Origin: a bacterium
GTDB taxonomy: Bacteria; Methylomirabilota; Methylomirabilia; Methylomirabilales; 2-02-FULL-66-22
Direction: 5' to 3'
Assembly (NCBI GenBank): GCA_029580855.1
Contig: JAKPQH010000251.1
Location: 1-46,528 of the forward strand
Length of the DNA: 46,528 nucleotides
Positions 26,415-36,201 of this stretch are shown piece after piece. The translations under genes and the position numbers were made by a program. Position 1 is the stretch's first letter; the number at the start of each line of letters is the position of its first letter. The notes under the pieces were generated by a model. The model ran no database searches, was not told the DNA's origin, and saw nothing but the letters and a program-made list of their open reading frames with translations.

Positions 26415-27578
26415 ATGGGGGACCTCGCGAAGGCGATTCTTTGCGTCGGGGTCGCAGGGTGCGTCCTCGCGGCAGTGCCGGCGGCGGGATTCGACACGGC
26501 GCCGTCGCTACGGGGAGGGATGCTCAAGGCCAGCGACCTGCTGCTGAATCTGGATACGGATGGCGCGGCGACCGAGTGCCGTCGGCTGCTGTCCATGCCG
26601 CAGGGCGAGGCGCTGGGCCGTTTCTGTCTGAGCCTCGTCACTCTGACCCACGCCGAGGACCAGGACACGCCGGCCAGAGACCTGGATCGATTTTTGGAGC
26701 AGGCACGCCAGGCGCGCGCGGCCGCCGAAGCGCAGGAACGGGCGGCGCCCTCGGATGCCGAGGTGAAGCTGCTGTTGGGACTGATTCATGGGAGCAAGGC
26801 CATGGTGGATGGAGGCCGCAAGCACTACCTCGCGGCGCTCCACGGGGTCCGGGAAGCGCACCGGTATTTCGAAGAGGCGCAACAACTCGACCCGACCCTG
26901 GTGGACGCGTCGTACGGTCTCGGACTTTACCATCTCGTCATGGCCAGGCTGCCCGGCACCGTGAAACCGTTCGTTTCCATCGTCCTGCCGGCGGGCGATC
27001 CCGAGCTGGGTCTGAAGGAGCTCGAGCGCGTGGCGGCGCAGGGCACTTTTCTCAAGGCGACTGCGCGCGTCGTGTTGCTCCAGTTGTATGCCGGAAGCGA
27101 ACAAAAGTACCCGGAGGCGCTGCGGCTCGGCGAGGATCTGCTCCGCCGGTACCCGGGGAACCCCGAGCTGTATTTTGCCACGGCCCATGCGGCTTCAGAG
27201 GTCGGCCGGTTCGAGGAGGCGCTGGAGATCGCGCGCCGCGTCGGGCAACAGGTGGCGGCCGGCCGGCCGCGTTTCACGGCGCTGGGCGCACGGTACAATC
27301 AGCTGATGGGAAAGATCTATATGGATCGCGGGGATTACGCCGCGGCCCTGGCGTTCTTCCAGCGGGCGCTCCAGGCGGCGACGCCCGCCAGGTATCGGTG
27401 GATCACGGCCTGGGCGTGGACCCGTTCGGGCATGATCTACGATGTCCAGGGAGACCGCCGGGAGGCCGTGCGCCGCTATCGGGCTGCACTCGATATCGCG
27501 ACGGAAGGCCTGGCCAAGGACCTCGCGCGCCAGTATCTGGAATCCCCATACCGCGGGCGCTTTGGCGTCCGATCCTAA
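26415..27578 (+). CDS. Secreted tetratricopeptide-repeat protein
   Basis: 387 residues with an N-terminal signal peptide (AILCVGVAGCVLAAVPAAG). Helical repeats follow: EAHRYFEEAQQLDPTLVDAS, EALRLGEDLLRRYPGNPE, YAAALAFFQRALQAATPA and EAVRRYRAALDIATEG are TPR-like units. The middle part (GSKAMVDGGRKHYLAALHG, LPAGDPELGLKELE) resembles DUF3808-type TPR proteins. Probably periplasmic scaffold; no enzymatic motif. It is followed 26 bases later by the spermidine-synthase-like membrane gene, so both may share a transcript. Confidence 0.8.
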   Translation: MGDLAKAILCVGVAGCVLAAVPAAGFDTAPSLRGGMLKASDLLLNLDTDGAATECRRLLSMPQGEALGRFCLSLVTLTHAEDQDTPARDLDRFLEQARQARAAAEAQERAAPSDAEVKLLLGLIHGSKAMVDGGRKHYLAALHGVREAHRYFEEAQQLDPTLVDASYGLGLYHLVMARLPGTVKPFVSIVLPAGDPELGLKELERVAAQGTFLKATARVVLLQLYAGSEQKYPEALRLGEDLLRRYPGNPELYFATAHAASEVGRFEEALEIARRVGQQVAAGRPRFTALGARYNQLMGKIYMDRGDYAAALAFFQRALQAATPARYRWITAWAWTRSGMIYDVQGDRREAVRRYRAALDIATEGLAKDLARQYLESPYRGRFGVRS

Positions 27579-27604
27579 CCCGCTGTCGAAGGGACTCGTA
27601 GCCC

Positions 27605-29188
27605 ATGGCCAAACGCGCTCCCCACTCTCGCCAGAGCGACCGCGCCGAACGGTCCGCCCACCGACACGCGCCAGCACACCCGTGGCTTCTGTATGCCGTG
27701 GTGTTCATGTGCGGGGCCATTCTGATGGCCCTCGAGATCGTCGGCAGCCGGATGCTGGCGCCCTACTTCGGCAACTCCATCTTCGTGTGGGGGAGCCTCA
27801 TCAGCGTCGTTCTCGCGGCGCTCAGCCTGGGGTACTGGCTCGGCGGCATGGTGGCGGATCGCTGGCCGCGCTTCTCGGTCATGGCGGGACTCATCGCCAT
27901 CCCCGGCGTGATCATCGCGCTTCTCCCGTTTGTGTACCCGGGCCTGAATCGCGGCATCGCGGCGAGCGACGTCGGGTCCCGTCTGGGTCCATTGCTTTCG
28001 TGCCTCCTCCTGTTCCTGGTCCCGAGCGTGTTCCTGGGGACGGTGTCGCCTTTTGCCGTGCGGTTACAGGCGCGGGCCGTGGCCTCGGTGGGGTCGACGG
28101 CGGGGGGCCTGTACGCCGTTTCCACAGCCGGAAGCATCTTGGGGACCCTCGTCACGGCGTTCTACCTGATCGCCGCGCTGGGGGTCGCGAACATCGTCCA
28201 CGCGCTGGGGATCGCGTTGTTGCTGGTGGCGGCGGGAATCCTGGGGGGCCGGGGACGCGTGGCGCACGCGGGATTCACGCTGCTCTGCGCGGCGCTCCTC
28301 CTGGGGGGCATGATCTGGCACGCCCGAACGCAGGCGGCCGAGGCGGGGCTGATCCTGGAGACCGACTCCTTTTACAACCACATCCGCTTGGCGGAGGATG
28401 GGGAGCAGCGCTACATGGATTTCGAGAACCTCCGCCAGAGCGCCATGCTGCTTAAGGATCCTTGGGAACTCCGATTGCGATACACGCGGTTCCTGGCGCT
28501 GGCGCTCACGTTCCAGCCCCAGCCGAAGCGCGTCCTGGTTCTCGGTTTGGGGGGTGGGTCGTTTCCGAAGAAGCTTTACAAGGACGTCCCCAACGTGGCG
28601 GTGGATGTGGTGGACATCGATCCGGAGGTCATCGCCATAGCCAAGCGGTACTTCCAGGTGCCGGAGGACGCGCGGCTGCGGCTTTTTGCCAAGGACGGCC
28701 GACGGTTCGTGCAGGAGACCACCGAGAAGTACGATCTGGTCTTTCTGGATGCCTACAATTCGGACACCATTCCATTCCACCTGGCGACTCGGGAGTTCTA
28801 TGAAGAGATCAAGGCCCGCCTGACGCCGGGAGGCGTCGTCGTCTCGAACATCATCGGTACGCTGCGCGGATCGCAGAGCGGGTTCTTCCGATCCATCTAC
28901 CGGACCCTGTCCGAGGTGTTTCCCGCGATCTATGTGGTCCCGACGTACGACCAGAGCAGCGGTTGGATTCTCGGCGACATCAACATCATCCTGTTCGCCA
29001 CGCAGGACTCGACCCGTCTGAGCCGCGCCGAACTCATGGTCAGGGCGGCGCGGGTCGGCGGGAAGCTGGTCCCGGCGTCCGACCTGGCGGAGTACGCGGC
29101 GCACCTCCTGGAGATCCCGATCGAGGTCAAGGACGTCCCCACGCTCACCGACGATTTCGCCCCGGTGGAGATCCTGCGAGCCTCGTAG
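27605..29188 (+). CDS. Membrane spermidine-synthase-like protein (fused TM and SpeE-type domain)
   Basis: 527 residues. The N-terminal half (about 25-245) has about seven hydrophobic helices with GAILMALEIVGSRMLAPYFG, typical of the membrane half of such fusions. The C-terminal half (about 260-520) is a class I methyltransferase-type fold: nucleotide loop VLVLGLGGGSFPKK, acidic VVDIDPEV, and FLDAYNSDTIPFHL. In this family the domain resembles polyamine aminopropyltransferase, but membrane-fused members are not proven to make spermidine. It may transfer aminopropyl or another group. TM signature and SpeE-like core are clear; substrate is unknown. Confidence 0.85.
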   Translation: MAKRAPHSRQSDRAERSAHRHAPAHPWLLYAVVFMCGAILMALEIVGSRMLAPYFGNSIFVWGSLISVVLAALSLGYWLGGMVADRWPRFSVMAGLIAIPGVIIALLPFVYPGLNRGIAASDVGSRLGPLLSCLLLFLVPSVFLGTVSPFAVRLQARAVASVGSTAGGLYAVSTAGSILGTLVTAFYLIAALGVANIVHALGIALLLVAAGILGGRGRVAHAGFTLLCAALLLGGMIWHARTQAAEAGLILETDSFYNHIRLAEDGEQRYMDFENLRQSAMLLKDPWELRLRYTRFLALALTFQPQPKRVLVLGLGGGSFPKKLYKDVPNVAVDVVDIDPEVIAIAKRYFQVPEDARLRLFAKDGRRFVQETTEKYDLVFLDAYNSDTIPFHLATREFYEEIKARLTPGGVVVSNIIGTLRGSQSGFFRSIYRTLSEVFPAIYVVPTYDQSSGWILGDINIILFATQDSTRLSRAELMVRAARVGGKLVPASDLAEYAAHLLEIPIEVKDVPTLTDDFAPVEILRAS

Positions 29189-29315
29189 GACGGAACCGTT
29201 GGCCATCAGACGCACAAGATGCACAGGGCAACGGAAAGGACACGGACTGACCACCCGAGGCGCCAAAATCCATCAGCAAAGCGAACCGCGTTTGGGAAAT
29301 CCAGGGGGTGTGTGG

Positions 29316-29690
29316 ATGGACGACGAGGCGGTCTTGCCGCTGCGCGATCGGAGAAGGAGGATCTGCCTCGCCTGCACGGCCACCTGCGGCATGGGCATGT
29401 GGAGAAAGTGCGCGAGAACGGGCTGGCTCAGCGTGCGCGGAGGGCCGGAATTGCCTTCGAGCGGCAATTCCCGTTGAAGGCGTGGGACGGGGACGGCGCG
29501 GCTCTGCGAGGGGACCACGCAGATTCTCTCGTGGAAGATTGCCTCGTCGTGGAATTGTAGGCATGCAGGACGCTGGCTGATGAACACACCGCGCGACCTC
29601 GTGGCGATCTCCGTGCGTTGCGCGTGGAACATGGCCTCCTCATCCACTTCGGCGCTCCTCGGCGGGAGATTCGCACGTTCAAGCACTGGC
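29316..29690 (+). pseudogene. GxxExxY-family protein (PD-(D/E)XK-like), broken
   Basis: The middle and end of the family are recognisable: HGHVEKVRENGLAQ, RRAGIAFERQFPLKAW, SLVEDCLVVEL, then a TAG at 29558-29560, and in the same frame LADEHTARPRGDLRALRVEH and GLLIHFGAP, FKHW. The N-terminal part (MDDEAVLPLRDRRRRI) is in another frame, so a shift lies near 29380. The name motif G-x-x-E-x-x-Y also has Y replaced by R (HVEKVR). These proteins carry a PD-(D/E)XK nuclease-like fold of unknown role. At least one frameshift and one nonsense codon make it a pseudogene. Confidence 0.75.
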
Positions 29691-29768
29691 AGGCCATCGG
29701 GCTTCGGTTCCATGTCCTAGAATCGATTGTGCTTTTTTGTGTCTCTGGTGGCTTCCCGGTATTTCAGC

Positions 29769-30477
<709 letters not shown>

Positions 30478-30588
30478 CGCGCTGAAACTTCTCCACGGCC
30501 CCGGACGACGGGTCGGGGCGTTGCGGCGAGCCGCGAGGTCCCTGTCAAGCGGGCGGACCGAGAGGTCGCCGTGACCCGGAGGTGCAGC

Positions 30589-31521
<933 letters not shown>

Positions 31522-31587
31522 GCGCGTCCAACGTCCCTCGGTCGAGGTCCGGGATCCCGGCCGGGGACGCGGACTTCTGGAGCACCC

Positions 31588-32877
31588 ATGAGAATTCTGA
31601 TCGCAGGCGGGCGCGTGATCGATCCGGCGAACACGCGGGACGCGGTGATGAACGTCCTGATCGAAGACGGCCGCATCGCGGAAGTGGTCAGCCCCGGGGG
31701 TCATCCCGCGCCCGCGGCAGAGCGCGTCCTCGACGCGCGCGGGAAGGTGGTGTGTCCGGGCTTCGTGGACCTGCACGTCCATCTCCGCGAGCCGGGACGG
31801 GAAGACATGGAGACCATCGCCACGGGCACGCGGGCCGCGGCCCGGGGTGGTTTTACCACGGTGTGCTGCATGGCCAACACGACACCGGTCAATGACAACC
31901 AGTCGGTGACCGACTTCATCATCGACCGGGCGCGGCGGGACGGCGCGGTGCACGTGTTCCCCATCGGGGCGATCAGCAAGGGTCTCCAGGGCGAGGAACT
32001 GGCCGAGATCGGCGAGCTGATCGGCGCCGGCTGCGTCGCCATCTCGGACGACGGCAAGCCGGTCATGAACGCGGAGCTGATGCGGCGCGCGCTGGAGTAC
32101 TCGACGCTCTTCCGCATCCCGGTCATCCAGCACGCGGAGGACGCGCACTTGACCGGGAAGGGGGTCATGCACGAAGGGCGGGTCAGCACGGAGCTGGGCT
32201 TCAAAGGTATCCCGGCCGCCTCGGAGTCGGTCATCGTGGCGAGGGACCTGTTGCTGGCAGAGCTGACCGGCGGCCACTACCATGTCGCCCACGTCAGCAC
32301 CGCCGAGACGGTCCAGCTGGTGCGCCAGGCGAAGATGCGAGGGCTTCCGGTGACGTGCGAGGCGGCCCCGCACCACTTCGCGCTGACCGACGAGGCCGTC
32401 CGGAGTTTCGACACCAATACCAAGATGAGCCCGCCGCTGCGCTCCTCCCGCCACGTGGAAGCGGTCAAGGCGGGTCTGCGCGACGGGACCGTGGACGCCA
32501 TCGCCACGGACCACGCCCCGCACACGATCCAGGACAAAGAGGTGGAGTTCGACTACGCCGCCAACGGGGTCATCGGGCTCGAGACGGCCTTCGGCCTGAC
32601 CGTGTCCACACTCGTCGACGGCGAGGTCTTGACCTTGCCCCAGGCGATCGCTCGCCTCACGTCCGAGCCGGCCCGGATTTTCGGATTGCCCAAAGGGACC
32701 TTGTCCATCGGGGCGGATGCCGACGTGACGATCGTGGATCCCGCCCGCGAGTGGGTGGTGGACATCACGAAGTCGGCATCCAAAAGCCGCAACTCCCCGT
32801 TTCACGGCTGGAAGCTCCGCGGGCAGGTGCTGGCGACGATTGTCAGCGGCAAAATCGCGTGGGAGCTGCAGGGCTGA
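31588..32877 (+). CDS. pyrC: Dihydroorotase (class I)
   Basis: 429 residues, amidohydrolase fold, cyclising carbamoyl-aspartate to dihydroorotate. The metal-binding HVH is at 63-65 in DLHVHLREPG. Further ligands lie in HYHVAHVST, and the catalytic aspartate in AIATDHAPH. Length and the ANTTPVNDN block match the class I enzyme usually paired with pyrB. Downstream, where carA-carB would normally follow, there is only palindromic repeat P3 and a carB-like scrap. Confidence 0.97.
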   Translation: MRILIAGGRVIDPANTRDAVMNVLIEDGRIAEVVSPGGHPAPAAERVLDARGKVVCPGFVDLHVHLREPGREDMETIATGTRAAARGGFTTVCCMANTTPVNDNQSVTDFIIDRARRDGAVHVFPIGAISKGLQGEELAEIGELIGAGCVAISDDGKPVMNAELMRRALEYSTLFRIPVIQHAEDAHLTGKGVMHEGRVSTELGFKGIPAASESVIVARDLLLAELTGGHYHVAHVSTAETVQLVRQAKMRGLPVTCEAAPHHFALTDEAVRSFDTNTKMSPPLRSSRHVEAVKAGLRDGTVDAIATDHAPHTIQDKEVEFDYAANGVIGLETAFGLTVSTLVDGEVLTLPQAIARLTSEPARIFGLPKGTLSIGADADVTIVDPAREWVVDITKSASKSRNSPFHGWKLRGQVLATIVSGKIAWELQG

Positions 32878-32878
32878 A

Positions 32879-33026
32879 CGGCCGCGGCAAAAGACCCATC
32901 TGCGAGGTTGGGCCACTCGCGTGGTGCCGTGACGCACCTACCACGTACGTCGCGTGCCCTCACCCAGCCAGGAGGATGGATCCGCGGCGCTCCGACTTGC
33001 GTCCGGACCTTTTTGAGCGACTGCCT
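32879..33026. repeat. Palindromic dispersed element, copy P3
   Basis: Left end GGCCGCGGCAAAAGACCCA with CTGCGAGG. The right end on the other strand reads AGGCAGTCGCTCAAAAAGG. An inner palindrome lies around CCACGTACG. It begins right after the pyrC stop and ends where the carB-like frame begins. Confidence 0.7.
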
Positions 33027-33119
33027 TTCTTCACCATCTTGGCCGCCGAAGCCACGGCGGTCTCGCGCAAGGCGTACATGAGCATTCGCTCCCCCCAGGA
33101 ATACCGCGTCACCAGGTGA
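33021..33119 (+). pseudogene. carB: Scrap of carbamoyl-phosphate synthase large subunit (C-terminal end)
   Basis: The frame ending at TGA 33117-33119 reads LPFFTILAAEATAVSRKAYM then SIRSPQEYRVTR. CarB proteins end with a (I/V)P(Y/F)FTT-(L/I)AGA-x-AAV segment and finally VRSLQEYH, so this looks like the last 32 codons of carB. It stops 7 bases before the pyrK start, the normal carB-pyrK junction. carA and almost all of carB are missing and replaced by P3. The match is short and from memory, hence moderate confidence. Confidence 0.6.
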
Positions 33120-33126
33120 GGTTCCC

Positions 33127-34014
33127 GTGGAGGCTCGCGTCGTCTTCAATCGCCGGATCTCCGCATCCTACCGTCATCTGGGAATCGCCGCACCTGGGTT
33201 TCCGCCGGCGTTCGGCCCCGGGCAGTTCGTGATGGTGCGCCCGTCCGGCGCCGTCGACCCCTTTCTTCCACGGGCGTTCTCCATCTATCGGATCGTACCG
33301 TCCGCCGACGCCGCCGCCCCGACGGTTGAGATCCTCTACAAAGTCCTGGGAAAGGGGACCCGGTGTCTGTCGCGGATGGAGGCCGGACAACAGGTGGGGT
33401 TCTTGGGGCCTCTGGGCAACCGCTTCACCGTGAGGGGGGATGTCGACACCGCCGTGCTGGTGGCTGGCGGCATCGGCGTCCCCCCGATCGCGGCCCTGGC
33501 GACGCAGCTCCGCAATCCGCAATCCCTGCCTGGCGGGCCGGCGGGCGCGATCCGCAGCCTCGTCGTCTTCCTCGGCGCCAAGACCGCCGAGGACATCCTG
33601 TGCGTGAAGGATTTCGAAACCGCAGGAGCGGCCGTGCACGTCACCACGGAAGATGGGAGCCTGGGGACCCGCGGCTTAGTCACGGACCTCCTCAACCCAT
33701 TCCTTACGTCGAACAGCGATCGGGCACTTCAGCACTCAGGCAAGCAGAAAGATCCCGGTTGCCCAATTGCCCAGTCGCCAAATTGCCTGGGCATCTTCAC
33801 CTGCGGTCCGCCCGGGATGCTGGCAGCGGTGGCGCGGTTGGCGGAATACCACGGAATATCCTGCCAGACCTCGGTTGAGGCGAACATGGCCTGCGGTTTC
33901 GGCGCGTGCATGGGGTGCGCGATCGAGGTTCAATCGGACACCTGCGATCCGACGTACAAGCTGGTCTGCAAGGACGGGCCGGTGTTCGATTCGAGAGAGC
34001 TGGTGTGGAGATGA
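33127..34014 (+). CDS. pyrK: Dihydroorotate dehydrogenase electron-transfer subunit
   Basis: 295 residues. Passes electrons from PyrD (class 1B) to NAD through FAD and a [2Fe-2S] cluster. FAD block is PRAFSIYRI, NAD block VAGGIGVPPIAAL, and TCGPPGM follows. The cluster cysteines are in CGFGACMGC and a later VCKDGPVF. GTG 33127 has AGGTGAGG upstream. About 28 residues (SNSDRALQHS through PNCLG) between the TDLL helix and IFTCGPPGM are not family sequence; 33757-33792 within them is an 8-nt GGCAAYTN array in inverse orientation. The reading frame is kept, so the loop may be tolerated. Confidence 0.93.
   Translation: MEARVVFNRRISASYRHLGIAAPGFPPAFGPGQFVMVRPSGAVDPFLPRAFSIYRIVPSADAAAPTVEILYKVLGKGTRCLSRMEAGQQVGFLGPLGNRFTVRGDVDTAVLVAGGIGVPPIAALATQLRNPQSLPGGPAGAIRSLVVFLGAKTAEDILCVKDFETAGAAVHVTTEDGSLGTRGLVTDLLNPFLTSNSDRALQHSGKQKDPGCPIAQSPNCLGIFTCGPPGMLAAVARLAEYHGISCQTSVEANMACGFGACMGCAIEVQSDTCDPTYKLVCKDGPVFDSRELVWR
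33757..33792. repeat. 8-nt word array A4 inside pyrK
   Basis: On the minus strand: GGCAATTT, GGCGACTG, GGCAATTG, GGCAACC. It is translated as part of the extra PyrK loop. Upstream bases 33715-33745 carry similar degenerate words (ATCGGGC, CAGCACTCAGGC). Confidence 0.8.
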
Positions 34015-35144
34015 CGGAATCGAGTGCCGCACCCATCCCGTCGGGTCGGGTACCCGGGGTGTCGGGTACCGAAGGCCGAGGATCGAACCGCGAGCCGCGA
34101 GGGGAACAGGAAGGTGGCAATTCGGCAATTCGGCAATTCGGCAATCGGGACGAACGGAAGAAACCAACCGCCCAACCGCCCGGCTGCTCAGCCGGAGGTT
34201 CCGTCGACTTGTCGGTGGAGTTTGCGGGGATCCGGATGCAGAATCCGGTGGTGAGCGCCTCCGGAACCTTCGGATACGCCAAGGAGTTCGAGCCGTACCT
34301 TGACCTCAACCGTCTCGGCGCGGTGGTCGTGAAGACCATCACGCGCGTTCCCCGGCCGGGGAATCCCGCCCCGCGCATCGTCGAGACCCCGGCGGGCATG
34401 CTGAACGCGATCGGTCTCCAGAATGTCGGTATCGACGCGTTCATCCGGGAAAAGCTTCCCTTCCTGAGGACGCTGACGCCTCCGCTCATCGTGAACGTCG
34501 CGGGCGAGTCGGTGGAGGACTTTCGCGAATTGACCGGGCGCATCGGCGGCCAAGAGGGGGTGGCGGGGATCGAGCTAAACGTCTCCTGCCCCAACGTGGC
34601 GGGGGGGCTGGACTTCTCCACGGATCCCAGGCTCACCCATCAGGTGGTCAGGGCCGCGCGCGAGGCGACGCCTCTTCCGATCATTCCCAAGCTGTCGCCG
34701 AACGTAACGGACATCCGAACCATCGCGCGGGCCGCCGAAGACGCCGGAGCGGACGGTCTCTCGCTCATCAACACGCTGGTGGGCATGGCCATCGACATAC
34801 GCACACGCCGACCCAAGATCGCCAACGTGACCGGCGGCCTGTCGGGGCCGGCCATTCGGCCGGTCGCGGTCCGCATGGTGTGGCAGGTCGCCCAGGCGGT
34901 CCGGCTGCCGATCCTGGGGATGGGCGGCATCGCCACAGCAGAGGACGCCGTCGAATTCCTCCTCGCCGGCGCCACCGCCGTGGCGGTCGGGACGGCCAGC
35001 TTTATCGACCCGACAAGCGTGGTGCAGGTGATCGACGGGCTGCGGGACTACTGCGCCGCCAACGGCATCGCGGAGGTGCGCGAGCTTGTGGGGGCCGCCC
35101 GGATTCCGGGGCGGCCCATTGCGTGTCAACGGAGTGGCGAATGA
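34011..35144 (+). CDS. pyrD: Dihydroorotate dehydrogenase, class 1B catalytic subunit, with repeat-coded N-terminal extension
   Basis: 377 residues against about 305 for the family. Oxidises dihydroorotate to orotate with FMN, using PyrK as partner. The core starts near residue 66 (VDLSVEFAGIRMQNPVV) and has NVSCPNV with the class 1 catalytic cysteine region, the lysine in PIIPKLSPNV, and GMGGIATAEDA at the FMN phosphate site. ATG 34011 overlaps the pyrK stop (ATGA), supporting this start. The first 60-odd residues are non-family and include the translation of four GGCAATTC words (34116-34147). No clean start closer to the core was seen. Confidence 0.92.
   Translation: MTESSAAPIPSGRVPGVSGTEGRGSNREPRGEQEGGNSAIRQFGNRDERKKPTAQPPGCSAGGSVDLSVEFAGIRMQNPVVSASGTFGYAKEFEPYLDLNRLGAVVVKTITRVPRPGNPAPRIVETPAGMLNAIGLQNVGIDAFIREKLPFLRTLTPPLIVNVAGESVEDFRELTGRIGGQEGVAGIELNVSCPNVAGGLDFSTDPRLTHQVVRAAREATPLPIIPKLSPNVTDIRTIARAAEDAGADGLSLINTLVGMAIDIRTRRPKIANVTGGLSGPAIRPVAVRMVWQVAQAVRLPILGMGGIATAEDAVEFLLAGATAVAVGTASFIDPTSVVQVIDGLRDYCAANGIAEVRELVGAARIPGRPIACQRSGE
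34116..34147. repeat. 8-nt word array A5 inside the pyrD N-terminus
   Basis: GGCAATTC three times exactly, then GGCAATCG. Three 8-nt words are 24 bases, so the frame is maintained across the perfect part. Confidence 0.85.
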
Positions 35145-35680
35145 CGACCAAGACGTCCGGGGGATTTCGTGGGTTGCTCTGGGTGAGCGTGGCGCTGTGC
35201 ACGCTCGGCATTGTCGTCGCGGGCTACCTGGTCACGAAGCGTTTCACCGGGGGGAGCCTGGCCTGCACGCGCTGGGCCCAGTGCGACGTCGTGAACAACA
35301 GCATGTACTCGCAGATTTACGGCGTGCCGATTTGCGTCATCGGCCTGGCCGGGTACCTCTTTCTGCTCGGGCTGACCTTTACGGCCATGTGGACGGAGGG
35401 GCGTGCGCAGCGACAGATCCTCCTCCTCAGCTTCGTGCTCTCCCTGGGCGGCGTCGGGTTTTCCGCCTACCTCACGTACCTGGAGATCTATGTCATCGAG
35501 GCGCTCTGCGCCTGGTGCGTTGCCTCGGCGGTTATCATCACCGGGTTGGCGGTCGTCGCGGGCTTCGCGGTGCGCATCGCTCCGCAGCACCGGGCCCAGA
35601 TCGCACCCGCCACGGGACGGCGGTGGCGGCCGCTGCCGCAAGGAGTCGCCCATGGACGCAAAGCAGATGGTCGCGATTGA
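35141..35680 (+). CDS. Vitamin K epoxide reductase (VKOR) family membrane protein
   Basis: 179 residues with four to five transmembrane helices. Conserved features are the loop cysteines C42 and C48, the NNS-x2-S block before GVPICVIG, and the redox-active C123-x-x-C126 (CAWC). Bacterial VKORs reoxidise a DsbA-like thioredoxin using quinone, driving disulfide formation in the periplasm. No DsbA or thioredoxin domain is fused or adjacent. Start ATG overlaps the pyrD stop (ATGA at 35141-35144), so it is translated with the pyrimidine operon, an unexpected partner. Both PyrD-type and VKOR reactions connect to redox carriers, but no direct link is evident. Confidence 0.88.
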   Translation: MTTKTSGGFRGLLWVSVALCTLGIVVAGYLVTKRFTGGSLACTRWAQCDVVNNSMYSQIYGVPICVIGLAGYLFLLGLTFTAMWTEGRAQRQILLLSFVLSLGGVGFSAYLTYLEIYVIEALCAWCVASAVIITGLAVVAGFAVRIAPQHRAQIAPATGRRWRPLPQGVAHGRKADGRD

Positions 35681-36008
35681 GGCCCCGGCTCTTCCCTGGG
35701 AAGAGCGCTTTAACGAGAAGCTGGGGCGGGCCCTGTTCCGGAAGAATCTGGTGACCGACCCCGACACGGGCATGGAGGTCCGCCTCGTTCGGTATCCGGC
35801 CGGGGTCGTCAACGTGCGGCACACCCATCCGTGCGCGCACGGCATGTATGTCCTGGAAGGAACATTGACGACGCACGCCGGGCGCTACGGGCCGGGGACG
35901 TTCTTGTGGTTTCCCGAAGGCCTGGCCATGGAGCACGGTGCAACCCCGGACGGCGACGTCACCGTGCTGTTCATCACCAACAAGCCGTTCGAGATCCGGT
36001 ACATCTGA
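35652..36008 (+). CDS. Small cupin-domain protein
   Basis: 118 residues forming one cupin barrel. Motif 1 is VRHTHPCAHGMYVLEG, with histidines and glutamate as metal ligands; motif 2 lies around GPGTFLWFPEGLAMEHGA. The pattern resembles ChrR/mannose-6-phosphate isomerase-like single-domain cupins, for which many ligands are known. It overlaps the VKOR end by 29 bases in another frame and has AAGGAG upstream, so it is probably cotranscribed. Function cannot be assigned. Confidence 0.82.
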   Translation: MDAKQMVAIEAPALPWEERFNEKLGRALFRKNLVTDPDTGMEVRLVRYPAGVVNVRHTHPCAHGMYVLEGTLTTHAGRYGPGTFLWFPEGLAMEHGATPDGDVTVLFITNKPFEIRYI

Positions 36009-36201
36009 CGCCGAGCGCCGGCGCGCCTGTTCCCACCCGCGCCGGACGAACTGACGACGGCGGGATTGCCCGACGCATGCCGGCGGCGATGGGATGCGGT
36101 GCCCCGTCGGGGTTTGCTCCGCCCCGCACCTGTGCTAAGATCTGTCCCCGGTCAACGGCCGGAACCCACCGATCGCCGTCCTCGCCCGTGGGAGGAATCC
36201 C

